Part shown: in pieces, positions 41,949 through 51,032 of the stretch
Layout of the letters: every line of letters begins with the position of its first letter
Position numbering within the stretch: position 1 is the first letter of the stretch
Assembly (NCBI GenBank): GCA_029228645.1
Contig: JAPTHR010000008.1
Coordinates: 107,982-171,981, forward strand
Length of the DNA: 64,000 bases
Source of the DNA: Gammaproteobacteria bacterium Milos-ODIII6
GTDB taxonomy: Bacteria > Pseudomonadota > Gammaproteobacteria > Chromatiales > Chromatiaceae
Direction: 5' to 3'
The notes under the pieces: model-generated
Database searches by the model: none
What the model was told of the DNA's origin: nothing
Seen by the model: only the letters and a program-made list of their open reading frames with translations
Translations under genes and position numbers: made by a program

Positions 41949-43313
41949 ATGTCCGACTCAACACCTCCTAAAAACCAGCCGGATACGTCACGCGACTACC
42001 ACCCCGCACTGGTCCGCCTGCAACACAATCCGCCCCACCCCGCCGGACGGCGGATCCTGTGGGGCCTGGCCCTGCTGCTGGGCTTCGTCCTCGCCTGGGG
42101 CTTCTGGGGACAACTGGATATCGTCTCGGTCGCCGAGGGTCGCCTGATCCCCACCGACCGCCTCAAGATCATCCAACCGGCCGAGGCCGGGGTCATCGAG
42201 GCCATCCGGGTGCGCGAAGGCGACAAGGTAAAGGCCGGCCAGGAACTGATCCGCCTGCTCGGTACCGAGACCGAGGCGGACACCCAGAACCTTGTGGGTG
42301 AACGTACCCGCCTGCGCGCAGAACTGGAACGCCTGGAAGCACAACTCGCCAACAAGCCCTTCGATCTCTCGCCCGACATCCCCTCGCACATTGCCAGCCA
42401 AAACCGCGCCCGCGACACCGCCGATCGCAATGCCCTGGAAAGCGATCTCGCAGAGGAACAGGCCCGCCTGAACCGGGCCGAGAAGGAACTGGCCGCCGCG
42501 ATCCAGCACAAGGCGGCGCTGGAGGCGACACTGCCCTACTACCGAAGACGCGAGCAGGCCCTGACCGAACTGCTGAAGAAAGGCGGCGCCACCCAGCTGC
42601 AAATCGACGAAGAACAGCGCGAGCGGATCGAGAAAGAGCACGAACTCAAGACCCAGGACCACTCGATCGCAGCGGTTCGCGCCAGTATCGAGCTATCCGA
42701 AAAAAAGATAAACGGCATTCACGCTCGCCACATCCAGCGCCTCAACGAACGACAGCAGGAAGTGAGCGCGCGTCTGGAACAGCTGGAGCTGCAGATTCAC
42801 AAGCAACAGCACCGCGAGAGCCGCCTGTCGCTGCGCGCGCCCGCGGATGGCATCGTGAAACAACTCGCCACCCATACCGTCGGCACCGTGGTGCAGCCCG
42901 GCACCATCCTCGCCAGCCTGGTCCCTACCGACAGCGCTCTGCAGGCGGAGGTGTGGCTGCCGAATCAGGACATCGGGTTCATTTACGAAGGCCAGGAAGT
43001 CAAACTAAAGTTTGCGGCCTATCCGTTCCAGAAATACGGCTTGCTCTCAGGGACCCTGACGCACCTCAGCCCGGACGCGCAAAGCGGCGAGGAGGCACGA
43101 GATGCAGGCGCCTCAGGCATGATTCAGACTGCCCTACGCTACCGGGGATTAGTGGAAATCGGGAAGGAGCCCCCCGAATGGGACCGGATCGACCACTCCC
43201 TGCACCCGGGTATGCGCGTCACCGCTGAGATCCATCTCGGGACTCGGTCAGTAGCGGAATACCTGTTGTCACCGATCAGCCAAGCCTGGGGCAAGGCAGG
43301 CAGGGAAAGATAA
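41949..43313 (+). CDS. Type I secretion membrane-fusion protein, HlyD family
   Basis: A 454-residue periplasmic adaptor anchored by one helix (about 38-56, LWGLALLLGFVLAWGFWG). A lipoyl half-motif follows (GVIEAIRVREGDKVKAGQELI), then a long alpha-hairpin coiled coil (about 125-290) that would reach TolC, and the second lipoyl half and beta-barrel domain (LRAPADGIVKQLATHTVGTVV). It links the HlyB-type ATPase to the outer membrane. ATG 41949 follows AGAGG. It stands alone after REP array 5 but clearly belongs to the RTX locus. Confidence 0.94.
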   Translation: MSDSTPPKNQPDTSRDYHPALVRLQHNPPHPAGRRILWGLALLLGFVLAWGFWGQLDIVSVAEGRLIPTDRLKIIQPAEAGVIEAIRVREGDKVKAGQELIRLLGTETEADTQNLVGERTRLRAELERLEAQLANKPFDLSPDIPSHIASQNRARDTADRNALESDLAEEQARLNRAEKELAAAIQHKAALEATLPYYRRREQALTELLKKGGATQLQIDEEQRERIEKEHELKTQDHSIAAVRASIELSEKKINGIHARHIQRLNERQQEVSARLEQLELQIHKQQHRESRLSLRAPADGIVKQLATHTVGTVVQPGTILASLVPTDSALQAEVWLPNQDIGFIYEGQEVKLKFAAYPFQKYGLLSGTLTHLSPDAQSGEEARDAGASGMIQTALRYRGLVEIGKEPPEWDRIDHSLHPGMRVTAEIHLGTRSVAEYLLSPISQAWGKAGRER

Positions 43314-43475
43314 CCCCTTCAACAATTCCCCTTCTGGCCGATAAGATACCGAAGCCAACATTGCGTACCTATATCGTTACCGAATCGGCGTAGCTTCCAA
43401 TTCGAACCCGCCGCCAAACCCTAAAAATCATATACTACTGGGAAAAAATACATCCACGACCAGTTGCTCGAGCCA

Positions 43476-44921
43476 ATGAAAATGCTTATCAACCAGCTCA
43501 CCTCCGCAAAAGTCGCATCCCTTTTTATTTTGATTGCGGCGTCAAGAATCTTATTCATACACCACTTTCCTGTATATGATGACGCTTTTATCACATTCCG
43601 CTATGCGGAAAACTTAATTGACATCGGCCAGTACGTTTACAATGAAAATGATTGGGTTCTCGGCACAACCACCCCTCTCTTCGGGCTCTTGGTATCCCTT
43701 ATATACTTTCTCGGCATGGCGCCCGATGCGATTACCCCTTTCTTTAACGCGACACTCGACATCGCCATCTGCGCAACAATACTACTAATCCTCAAAAACA
43801 ACGAAAACTATTACACCGCCATATCATTTTTAATTCTATATGCCATCAGCCCCATCTTGGGCCGAATTACGGCAGGCGGCATGGAAGCGAATACATTCGC
43901 ACTGGTCTCACTAGCGTCCCTTGCTCTATACCAATACAGATACACAACTTTAAGCGTAATAATCGGGTCATTGGCATTCTTTATTCGCCCCGAAGCTGCC
44001 GTAACTGTTGGAACCATCTTACTGCTATACTACATTGACACAAGAAGCTTAAAAAATGCGTCGAAGTTAGCTCTATATTCTCTAATTATTCCATTGACTG
44101 GAATGCTCATCCTGTATCTGCTTTACGGGCAAGCCATCCCTCAATCCGTCGTTGCGAAAAGCGAAGTATCGCACATTGGTTTACTTCCTTTGTTGAAGGA
44201 ATTTTTTGCCCCCGATCCGCTTACTCTGATGCTGGCACCTTTGGCTATATGGGGGGGAGTCATAGGTTTGAAGAGCGGCAATCCGGCACGAATAATTGTT
44301 GCTTGGGCTCTACTCTACCTCATCTTCTATGCGCTGCGCGGTCCGAAGATGTGGTCTTGGTATGTGTTTCCCTTTCAAGTCGGCTACTTGATATGTGCTG
44401 CAATCGCCATGAACCGCATCATAAAATACATGACGGCCAAAAAATACCGAATAACAGAATATTTTCACTCGGCTGCATTGTTCTTCGGGATTATGGCTGT
44501 TTCGTTGGAATTCCTCTACCTTAAACCGGAAACCATCTCGAAAAATATTTACGACGAAATAAAAAATACATGTGAAACGTTTATCCCTGAGGATACCGTC
44601 ATTCTAGCCAGCGATATTGGAATAATAGGCTATGCCTGCAAACAGTCACGAATAATTGACAGCGAGGGACTGGTTTCCAAAAATGTCATCCAACTACATC
44701 AAGAGCAGCTGATCGAAAAATATCATCCAGATTATGTTTTTCTAACCGCCTCTTTTCTCAACTACCACAATTTTATTCATTCGAATCCGGCCGGCAACTA
44801 TGCGGCTATCGCCCGATACGCAAAATCCGGCGAAAAAGACTTAAGCTTTAAAAAAGAAAGCTTTTCATCACATGAAGGGTGGACACAGGAGTACATTTTA
44901 TTTGAACGCAGTAAATCATAA
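43476..44921 (+). CDS. GT-C membrane glycosyltransferase, candidate arabinofuranosyltransferase
   Basis: A 481-residue polytopic protein with roughly 10 membrane helices and a ~110-residue C-terminal periplasmic part. The first periplasmic loop has the GT-C acid motif in YDDAFITFRYAENL, followed by YNE...GTTTPLFG, a layout seen in polyprenyl-phosphate-sugar users such as AftB-type arabinofuranosyltransferases. It is AT-rich compared with its neighbours (rare third-position A/T use), suggesting transfer. Its position before the D-arabinofuranose donor genes suggests it uses that donor. ATG 43476 is preferred over TTG 43464. No strong ribosome site is seen. Confidence 0.75.
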   Translation: MKMLINQLTSAKVASLFILIAASRILFIHHFPVYDDAFITFRYAENLIDIGQYVYNENDWVLGTTTPLFGLLVSLIYFLGMAPDAITPFFNATLDIAICATILLILKNNENYYTAISFLILYAISPILGRITAGGMEANTFALVSLASLALYQYRYTTLSVIIGSLAFFIRPEAAVTVGTILLLYYIDTRSLKNASKLALYSLIIPLTGMLILYLLYGQAIPQSVVAKSEVSHIGLLPLLKEFFAPDPLTLMLAPLAIWGGVIGLKSGNPARIIVAWALLYLIFYALRGPKMWSWYVFPFQVGYLICAAIAMNRIIKYMTAKKYRITEYFHSAALFFGIMAVSLEFLYLKPETISKNIYDEIKNTCETFIPEDTVILASDIGIIGYACKQSRIIDSEGLVSKNVIQLHQEQLIEKYHPDYVFLTASFLNYHNFIHSNPAGNYAAIARYAKSGEKDLSFKKESFSSHEGWTQEYILFERSKS

Positions 44922-45058
44922 GGCCGCGCTTTTTCATACTTAATGTAGCTACAGAGATAGCGCGACGGCAACCTAATCTCGACCAATACTTACGACACTC
45001 TTTATATCATCTGCCCTTTTTATATCAATTGGCGGCAGCGCTTAGCAAGCTTTCTTAG

Positions 45059-46051
45059 ATGGAATCACAGCTCAAAGACAACTTACCCCAACGCCTGCTC
45101 AGACCACTACTCCTGTCGGTCGTGGCTGCGATCGGAGTTTATGCCGGCACCGTTATTCTTAGCGATATAAAAGCTGTAGGGAGTTCCATAGCAAAACTTG
45201 GCTTATCAGGCTGGGGGATCATCCTGGGATTGTCTTTAGTTAATTATGGATTACGGTTTGCACGATGGGAGCTTTATTTACAGCAACTCCAAAGCCGCAT
45301 ACCCGTTTTTCAGAGCCTGCTCTATTACCTCGCGGGATTCGCCTTCACGACGACACCGGGCAAGGCCGGGGAGGCCGTCCGGTCGCTGTATTTAAAACGC
45401 CATGGGGTAGCGTATGTCCATAGCCTGGCCGCGTTCTTTACCGAGCGGTTCGTCGACCTGGTTGCGATGATATTACTTTCATTGCTCGCCGCGTTGACGT
45501 TCCCCGATTATCAGTGGCCAATACTGGCTGTCACGGCATTGATGGTAGCCCTATTACCCTTGATCCGTGCCAGGGTTTTTCACTCTTTTCTCGACAGGCA
45601 GATACGCCGATTGCGCCTAGGCAATATCCGAACCCTGGGCTCTCGGTCACTGGAACTACTTCGCTCCTCATCCACCCTGTTGCGATCCGGCCCACTGCTA
45701 ATCGGAGCCGCGCTAGCATTGATTGCGTGGGGTGCAGAAGGTGTGGCCTTGTATGTCATTTTAGAAAAGCTAGAGGTCGGCACCTCGCTGACATTGGCAA
45801 TAGGCATCTATTCTGTCAGCGTGCTTGTAGGTGCTTTGTCATTCATTCCGGGCGGTCTAGGCAGCACCGAGGCGATCATGATCCTGTTGTTGAAACTGAT
45901 TGGCGCCGACCTGCCTACCGCAATCGCGGCGACTCTGATATGCCGGTTGGCGACATTATGGTTTGCGGTTGTCATCGGTGGCTTCGCCATGGTTGCGGTA
46001 GAAGGAAAATCCCGAAAGTCACTCAATTCAAGTCGAATAGAAAAGCGCTAA
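45059..46051 (+). CDS. UPF0104 / LPG-synthase-type membrane protein, candidate lipid-sugar flippase
   Basis: A 330-residue protein with about eight membrane helices of the lysylphosphatidylglycerol-synthase TM family (AglD-like), lacking any soluble transferase domain. Family motifs: YYLAGFAFTTTPGKAGEAVRSLYL, AAFFTERFVDL and the C-terminal ALSFIPGGLGSTEAIM. Such proteins are common in glycan clusters and are often proposed as flippases. The next ORF starts 3 bases later, so it is part of the UbiA-DprE operon. A role in moving polyprenyl-phospho-arabinose across the membrane is inference. Confidence 0.82.
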   Translation: MESQLKDNLPQRLLRPLLLSVVAAIGVYAGTVILSDIKAVGSSIAKLGLSGWGIILGLSLVNYGLRFARWELYLQQLQSRIPVFQSLLYYLAGFAFTTTPGKAGEAVRSLYLKRHGVAYVHSLAAFFTERFVDLVAMILLSLLAALTFPDYQWPILAVTALMVALLPLIRARVFHSFLDRQIRRLRLGNIRTLGSRSLELLRSSSTLLRSGPLLIGAALALIAWGAEGVALYVILEKLEVGTSLTLAIGIYSVSVLVGALSFIPGGLGSTEAIMILLLKLIGADLPTAIAATLICRLATLWFAVVIGGFAMVAVEGKSRKSLNSSRIEKR

Positions 46052-46054
46052 ATC

Positions 46055-47518
46055 ATGAACGATAGAGATCTCATGGACGGTAGGATCGAGAACGCCTCTG
46101 ACAAGCTTCCTCTTGCTGTCGACATGGACGGCACACTGATTCGCAGTGATCTTTTGATCGAGTCGGTATTTGCGTTGTTAAAACGCAACATCCTGTTCAC
46201 CTTTCTGCTCCCGATATGGCTCCTCAAGGGCAAAGCGCATCTGAAACATGAGATCGCGCAACGGGTCGAGATAGACGTCGGGCTGCTGCCCTACCACGAC
46301 GAGTTTCTCGATTACCTCAAGAGAGAGCATGCTGCTGGACGACGGTTGATACTTGCCACCGCGTCGAACGAAAAATTCGCCACCGCTGTTGCGCTGCATC
46401 TCCGTATTTTCGACGACGTCCTGGCGAGTAACTCTCGGGTAAACCTGTCCGGAAAACGCAAGCTCGAAAAGTTAAGGGAGGGCTTCGGCGATCAGGGATT
46501 TGATTACGCCGCTAACGCCATGGTCGATCTCCCTTTGTGGGAGGCTGCCAATTCAGCCTTGTTGATCAACCCCGAACGCGGCGTCGAACAGGTGGCGAAA
46601 CGTGCATGCAACGTCACACGCGTTTTCGACGACCGCAAAGGCAGCCCCCTCAAGCGCTACCTAAAGGCCTTGCGCCTCCACCAATGGCTGAAAAACATCC
46701 TGGTCTTTGTACCGCTCTTGATGGCCCACCGGTTCGGTGACCCTCTACTTGTCGGACAGGCTGTGCTCGCCTTTTTCGCATTCGGAATGTGCGCGTCCAG
46801 CGTCTACCTGCTCAACGACTTGCTGGACCTTCCAGACGATCGACAACACCCAACCAAGCGGAAGCGTCCCTTTGCTGCAGGCAGTATCTCCATTGTTTAT
46901 GGCGCGCTATTGATTCCCGCTTTGCTCATCGCCGCTTTCACCATCGCGCTGTTACTTCCCTTTGAGTTTATCGCCGTACTCGCCCTTTACTACGTCATCA
47001 CCTTGGCGTACTCGTTCAGGCTCAAACGCGCCGCATTGGTAGATGTCTTGACCCTTGCCAGTCTCTACACAATGCGAATTATCGCCGGTGCTGCAGCAAT
47101 TTCTCTTGTACCTTCCTTCTGGCTACTGGCATTCTCAATGTTTCTTTTCTTGAGTCTGGCACTGGTGAAGCGGTTTACCGAGTTGCTAACCATGCAACAA
47201 CAGGAACGCACAGACTCATCTGGCCGTGGTTACACCACGACAGATCTCGAAACGCTTTCGCAGTTTGGCAGCACCAGCGCCTATATGGCGATTCTCGTCT
47301 TGGCCCTCTACATCAACAGTGAAGCAGTGCGTGATCTCTACACTCACCCGGAAGTCATTTGGCTTCTTTGTCCGCTGATGCTCTATATGGTGACACGGAT
47401 ATGGTTGCTCACACGTCGGGACGAACTGCATGAAGACCCGGTAGTGTTCGTGATTCGTGATCGTCGCAGCCAGTGGCTCGCAGGGGTCGGGGCTATTTTA
47501 CTTTGGCTGGCGGTTTAA
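46055..47518 (+). CDS. HAD phosphatase - UbiA prenyltransferase fusion (DPPR synthase-like)
   Basis: A 487-residue bifunctional protein. Residues ~15-190 are a HAD phosphatase (DMDGT at 23-27, LATASN motif II, acidic VDLPLW). Residues ~200-487 are a UbiA-type membrane prenyltransferase with the metal-binding NDLLDLPDD motif (~254-262) and YSFRLKR..LVDV. The UbiA part resembles 5-phosphoribosyl-1-diphosphate:decaprenyl-phosphate transferase. The HAD part could remove the 5-phosphate from the product. Fusion would thus give two consecutive steps to polyprenyl-phospho-ribose. Followed after 1 base by the DprE1-like gene. Confidence 0.88.
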   Translation: MNDRDLMDGRIENASDKLPLAVDMDGTLIRSDLLIESVFALLKRNILFTFLLPIWLLKGKAHLKHEIAQRVEIDVGLLPYHDEFLDYLKREHAAGRRLILATASNEKFATAVALHLRIFDDVLASNSRVNLSGKRKLEKLREGFGDQGFDYAANAMVDLPLWEAANSALLINPERGVEQVAKRACNVTRVFDDRKGSPLKRYLKALRLHQWLKNILVFVPLLMAHRFGDPLLVGQAVLAFFAFGMCASSVYLLNDLLDLPDDRQHPTKRKRPFAAGSISIVYGALLIPALLIAAFTIALLLPFEFIAVLALYYVITLAYSFRLKRAALVDVLTLASLYTMRIIAGAAAISLVPSFWLLAFSMFLFLSLALVKRFTELLTMQQQERTDSSGRGYTTTDLETLSQFGSTSAYMAILVLALYINSEAVRDLYTHPEVIWLLCPLMLYMVTRIWLLTRRDELHEDPVVFVIRDRRSQWLAGVGAILLWLAV

Positions 47519-47519
47519 C

Positions 47520-48842
47520 ATGACAAGCAAGCATTATCAATCGTGGGGGCGCTTTCCCAACGTGGACCAAGAGGCCCACAGTATTTTTTGGCGCAATGAC
47601 TCTTTGTCAATAGAGGCGAAGTCCGATAAGACATTCCTCCCGTTCGGCAACGGCAGAAGCTACGGCGACGTCTGCCTGAACGAAGGAGGATACGTCCTGA
47701 ATTGTCGTCCTCTGGATCGATTCATAGGTTTTGATCGTGAAACGGGCGTTCTTCGCTGCGAGGCGGGCGTGTTGCTTGGGGATATCCTGCAACTGATAGT
47801 CTCTAGAGGGTGGTTCTTGCCGGTCACCCCCGGAACCCAATTCGTGACAGTCGGCGGAGCGATTGCCAACGATGTCCATGGCAAAAATCATCACAAAGCC
47901 GGAACCTTCGGGCAGCATGTGCGGTGTTTCGAACTGCTGCGCTCAGACGGCACCCGGATGATCTGCTCACCCAGTGAAAACAACGCTTTTTACCGCGCGA
48001 CGATCGGCGGGTTGGGTTTGACCGGCGTGATCACCTGGGCCGAGATCCAGCTGCATCCCATCAATAACGCCTTCATTGACCATGAGGTGCTTCGCTACAA
48101 GAACCTCGATGAGTTTTTCACGCTGGCGCGCGAATCCGATCAGGCCTTCGAGCACACGGTAGCGTGGATCGATTGCCTTGCGAAGGGTGATCAGCTTGGA
48201 CGTGGCTTGTTTATCCGAGGCAATTACGCCGGGGCGATCGAAGGTAAGGCGCCGACACCTTCGAAGCTGCGCCTTACCTTTCCCGCCGACCCGCCGTTTG
48301 CACTAATCAATGGGTTGACGCTCAAGTTATTCAATACGCTTTACTACCACAAACAATGGTCGGAACGTGTGAAGGGTTTAGTGCACTATCAGCCGTTCTT
48401 TTATCCCTTGGATGCAATTAACGACTGGAACCGCATCTACGGCTCGAAGGGGTTTTTCCAGTACCAATGCGCGGTACCCACTGATCATATGGAGGGTGCG
48501 ATACGCGAGATACTGGTGCGCATCGGCAAGGCCGGCGTCGGGTCATTCCTTGCCGTGCTCAAGCTGTTCGGCGACAAACCCTCACCCGGTTTGTTGTCCT
48601 TCCCGCTACCTGGGGCGACGCTGGCACTCGATTTTCCCAACAACGGTGAGAAGACATTGCGCCTGCTCGATCAACTGGACGAGGTGACGCGGTCGGTGGG
48701 AGGGCGCGTGAATCCATCCAAGGATGCCCGTATGCAGCCTAGCGACTTCCAACAGGGCTACCCAAACTGGACAAAGATGTCGGACTACATCGATCCACAC
48801 ATTTCTTCGAGCTTTTGGCGGCGGGTGACGACAAGCGTATGA
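47520..48842 (+). CDS. dprE1: DprE1-like polyprenyl-phospho-ribose 2'-oxidase
   Basis: A 440-residue FAD enzyme of the VAO fold that oxidises the 2'-OH of polyprenyl-phospho-D-ribose. Strong matches to mycobacterial DprE1 run throughout: GNGRSYGD, TPGTQFVTVGGAIANDVHGKNHH (around H124), FYPLDAINDWNRIYG, LKLFG and the essential lysine in SKDAR (K401, equal to K418 in M. tuberculosis). The residue aligned with Cys387, the benzothiazinone target, is alanine (A369 in GATLALDFP). ATG 47520 follows the ubiA stop by 1 base; the stop overlaps the next ATG. Confidence 0.93.
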   Translation: MTSKHYQSWGRFPNVDQEAHSIFWRNDSLSIEAKSDKTFLPFGNGRSYGDVCLNEGGYVLNCRPLDRFIGFDRETGVLRCEAGVLLGDILQLIVSRGWFLPVTPGTQFVTVGGAIANDVHGKNHHKAGTFGQHVRCFELLRSDGTRMICSPSENNAFYRATIGGLGLTGVITWAEIQLHPINNAFIDHEVLRYKNLDEFFTLARESDQAFEHTVAWIDCLAKGDQLGRGLFIRGNYAGAIEGKAPTPSKLRLTFPADPPFALINGLTLKLFNTLYYHKQWSERVKGLVHYQPFFYPLDAINDWNRIYGSKGFFQYQCAVPTDHMEGAIREILVRIGKAGVGSFLAVLKLFGDKPSPGLLSFPLPGATLALDFPNNGEKTLRLLDQLDEVTRSVGGRVNPSKDARMQPSDFQQGYPNWTKMSDYIDPHISSSFWRRVTTSV

Positions 48843-49576
48843 GAAAGACACTGATCATCGGGGCAACTTCAGCAATCGCCCAAGCAACTGCGCGGCTATT
48901 TGCCGAAGCGGGAGATGCTTTATTCCTTGTAGCGCGAGACACCGACAAGCTCAACGCGACCGCGGAAGATCTTACGGTGCGCGGCGCATCTACTGTCCAA
49001 ACCGCCACGTTGGATGTGCTTGACTACGATCGACACCAGTCGGTGATCGACTCTGCCATCGAGGCCTTGGACGGTCTTGATCTGATCCTTATCGCGCACG
49101 GCACTCTGCCAGACCAAACGACCTGCGAACAATCTTTTGAGCTTACGAAGAAAGAATTTGAGATCAATGCACTTAGCACCATTTCGCTGCTTACCCATTC
49201 GGCCAACCATTTTGAACAGAAGGGCCACGGAACAATTGCAGTGATTTCCTCCGTTGCGGGGGACCGGGGAAGACAAAGCAATTATGTCTATGGCACTGCA
49301 AAAGGGGCCGTGACAATATTCCTGCAGGGTCTTCGAAATCGACTCTACAAATCCGGCGTAAATGTATTGACGATAAAGCCCGGTTTTGTCGATACGCCGA
49401 TGACGAGTTCGTTTGAAAAAGGAATTATGTGGGCGAAGCCGGAATCGGTTGCTTTAGATATCTCGAACGCAATAGCCCGCAACAAAAACACGCGCTATAC
49501 ACCGTGGATTTGGAGTCCGATCATGCGGATCATTCGCGCTATTCCGGAGTCTATTTTTAAGAGATTGTCACTGTGA
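48839..49576 (+). CDS. dprE2: DprE2-like keto-ribose reductase (SDR)
   Basis: A 245-residue short-chain dehydrogenase. It has the cofactor motif IIGATSAIAQATA, the NAHG-like IAHGTLP, the catalytic Ser in VISSVAGDRG and YGTAK (YxxxK). Together with DprE1 it would complete 2'-epimerisation of polyprenyl-phospho-ribose to polyprenyl-phospho-D-arabinofuranose. It overlaps dprE1 by ATGA. The assignment as DprE2 rests on both similarity and this coupling. The C-terminal tail (RIIRAIPESIFKRL) is amphipathic, as if membrane-associated. Confidence 0.9.
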   Translation: MRKTLIIGATSAIAQATARLFAEAGDALFLVARDTDKLNATAEDLTVRGASTVQTATLDVLDYDRHQSVIDSAIEALDGLDLILIAHGTLPDQTTCEQSFELTKKEFEINALSTISLLTHSANHFEQKGHGTIAVISSVAGDRGRQSNYVYGTAKGAVTIFLQGLRNRLYKSGVNVLTIKPGFVDTPMTSSFEKGIMWAKPESVALDISNAIARNKNTRYTPWIWSPIMRIIRAIPESIFKRLSL

Positions 49577-49811
49577 CTGGCTTATCCAGATTGATCCCCA
49601 GCCCAAGCTAAATTCATTTATTTACCTTAAGACCCCTTGCGCGATCCTGTTTCGCAGTCATTGCTCTTTCTCCCGGCATGTCGAAAATCACAAAAGGCGT
49701 TGCCTTTTGGCTACCAACAGGCAAGAGGGTGCGTACGGAATTAGATTCCAGACATTTTTCGCTGCCATGCTCGGGCACTCATTCATAATCATTATTTTTT
49801 TGGAGATACAA

Positions 49812-50891
49812 GTGCGATTTTTTAACAAGCATCATTTTTCTCTTCTGTTAATTTTATTGCTTTTATTAAGTGGCAATAATCACGCCAAGACTTTTGTTCT
49901 TTTCACCGTTGATGTCGAATCCTACTCCAACGGAAACCCAGACGCCCAAATCTGGGGGCGTTTTGACGGCATAGAAGAGGAGTGGGGAATTACCAAAATA
50001 ATGGATATCTTAGATTCCCATGGAACAAAAGGGACGTTTTATTTAAACGTTTACGAATCCGCCGCCCATGGGGCTCTTCCAATAAGGTTGGCCGCAAATG
50101 CAATACATGAACAAGGCCATGACCTTCAACTGCATACACACCCACAACCAATGTTTGGGGTTTCAGTGATGTCCAAAGCCAGTTACGAAAAACAAGTCGA
50201 AATCCTCTCCAAAGGAATCGAACTGATTCACAATTGGACGGGGAAACCGGTGATCGCACACAGAGCAGGTGCGTTTGAAGCAAATTTAAATACGGTTAAG
50301 GCTGTTAAAGATTCCGGACTGTCGATTGACTCCTCTCTAGGCTTTGGCTCATCTTTGGCAGAAGATATACCTTTGAGCAATACTGTATCGTCGATCGAGG
50401 GAGTAATCCAATTACCACTTACGCACTACAATCAGGTAAAAATTGGCAATTGGGAATCGAAACGCCATGTGGATATTGAGGGGAGCACCTACAGGGAATT
50501 AAAAGAAATTCTGGAGCAAGCCACTGATAACGGGTTATGCAGCGTCAATATATTGATGCATAGCTTTAGCCTAAGTCGCTACGGAGCTCCTGACCCTGAC
50601 GTAGCCGAAAGGCTTGGGCGCATACTGGAATACATTAATAACAACAACAATCTCACAGCCACAACAACTTCAGACTTCTATAAATTATTGCAACAAGAAA
50701 ATATTTGCGTTAACGAAAAAGACTTCACACCGACAACTGGACTATTTTTAACATACCTTAGAGCGGTTGAAGATTTTGACAAAGGCCATAAAAATATAAT
50801 TGTGGCCATTGGCACCCCAGTTGTCTTATTTTTGTTGATTTTATTTTTTACATTTATTACTTTGCGCCGGATACGCTCAAAAAGCCATTGA
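49812..50891 (+). CDS. Polysaccharide deacetylase-like (NodB) exported protein
   Basis: A 359-residue protein with a Sec signal (SLLLILLLLLSGNNHA), a NodB-like catalytic domain and a C-terminal membrane anchor (VVLFLLILFFTFITL). Motif 1 is FTVDVES, motif 2 LHTHPQP and motif 3 IAHRAGAF, consistent with a metal-dependent carbohydrate esterase of the CE4 fold. I chose GTG 49812 because GGAGATACAA lies in front of it and it gives a clean signal peptide; a TTG at 49707 would bury the signal. Low GC. The 235 bases before it, AT-rich, may hold a separate promoter. Confidence 0.8.
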   Translation: MRFFNKHHFSLLLILLLLLSGNNHAKTFVLFTVDVESYSNGNPDAQIWGRFDGIEEEWGITKIMDILDSHGTKGTFYLNVYESAAHGALPIRLAANAIHEQGHDLQLHTHPQPMFGVSVMSKASYEKQVEILSKGIELIHNWTGKPVIAHRAGAFEANLNTVKAVKDSGLSIDSSLGFGSSLAEDIPLSNTVSSIEGVIQLPLTHYNQVKIGNWESKRHVDIEGSTYRELKEILEQATDNGLCSVNILMHSFSLSRYGAPDPDVAERLGRILEYINNNNNLTATTTSDFYKLLQQENICVNEKDFTPTTGLFLTYLRAVEDFDKGHKNIIVAIGTPVVLFLLILFFTFITLRRIRSKSH

Positions 50892-50930
50892 TTGAAAAAT
50901 ATTGTTACAGCTAAGTTATTTCTTTTTCAG

Positions 50931-51032
50931 GCAGCAAGAGCCAGGGTACGCGGATACCGGAACTACCAGACCTTCATCGCAATGATCTACGTGATTGCCA
51001 GCCTGGCGGGCTCCATCCTAAAATCCACTTGA
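50931..51032 (+). pseudogene. C-terminal remnant of an ISL3-like transposase
   Basis: A 33-codon open piece reading ARVRGYRNYQTFIAMIYVIA and ending at TGA 51030-51032. It resembles the last residues of ISL3/IS1001-type transposases (RGYR...F..MIYL.AG). No upstream part is present. Assignment is from memory of that tail only. Confidence 0.45.

Noticed and set aside
47457..47519. Upstream extension of the DprE1-like frame into the UbiA gene
   Set aside because: The family starts near the ATG at 47520; the extra residues are the UbiA C-terminus in another frame.
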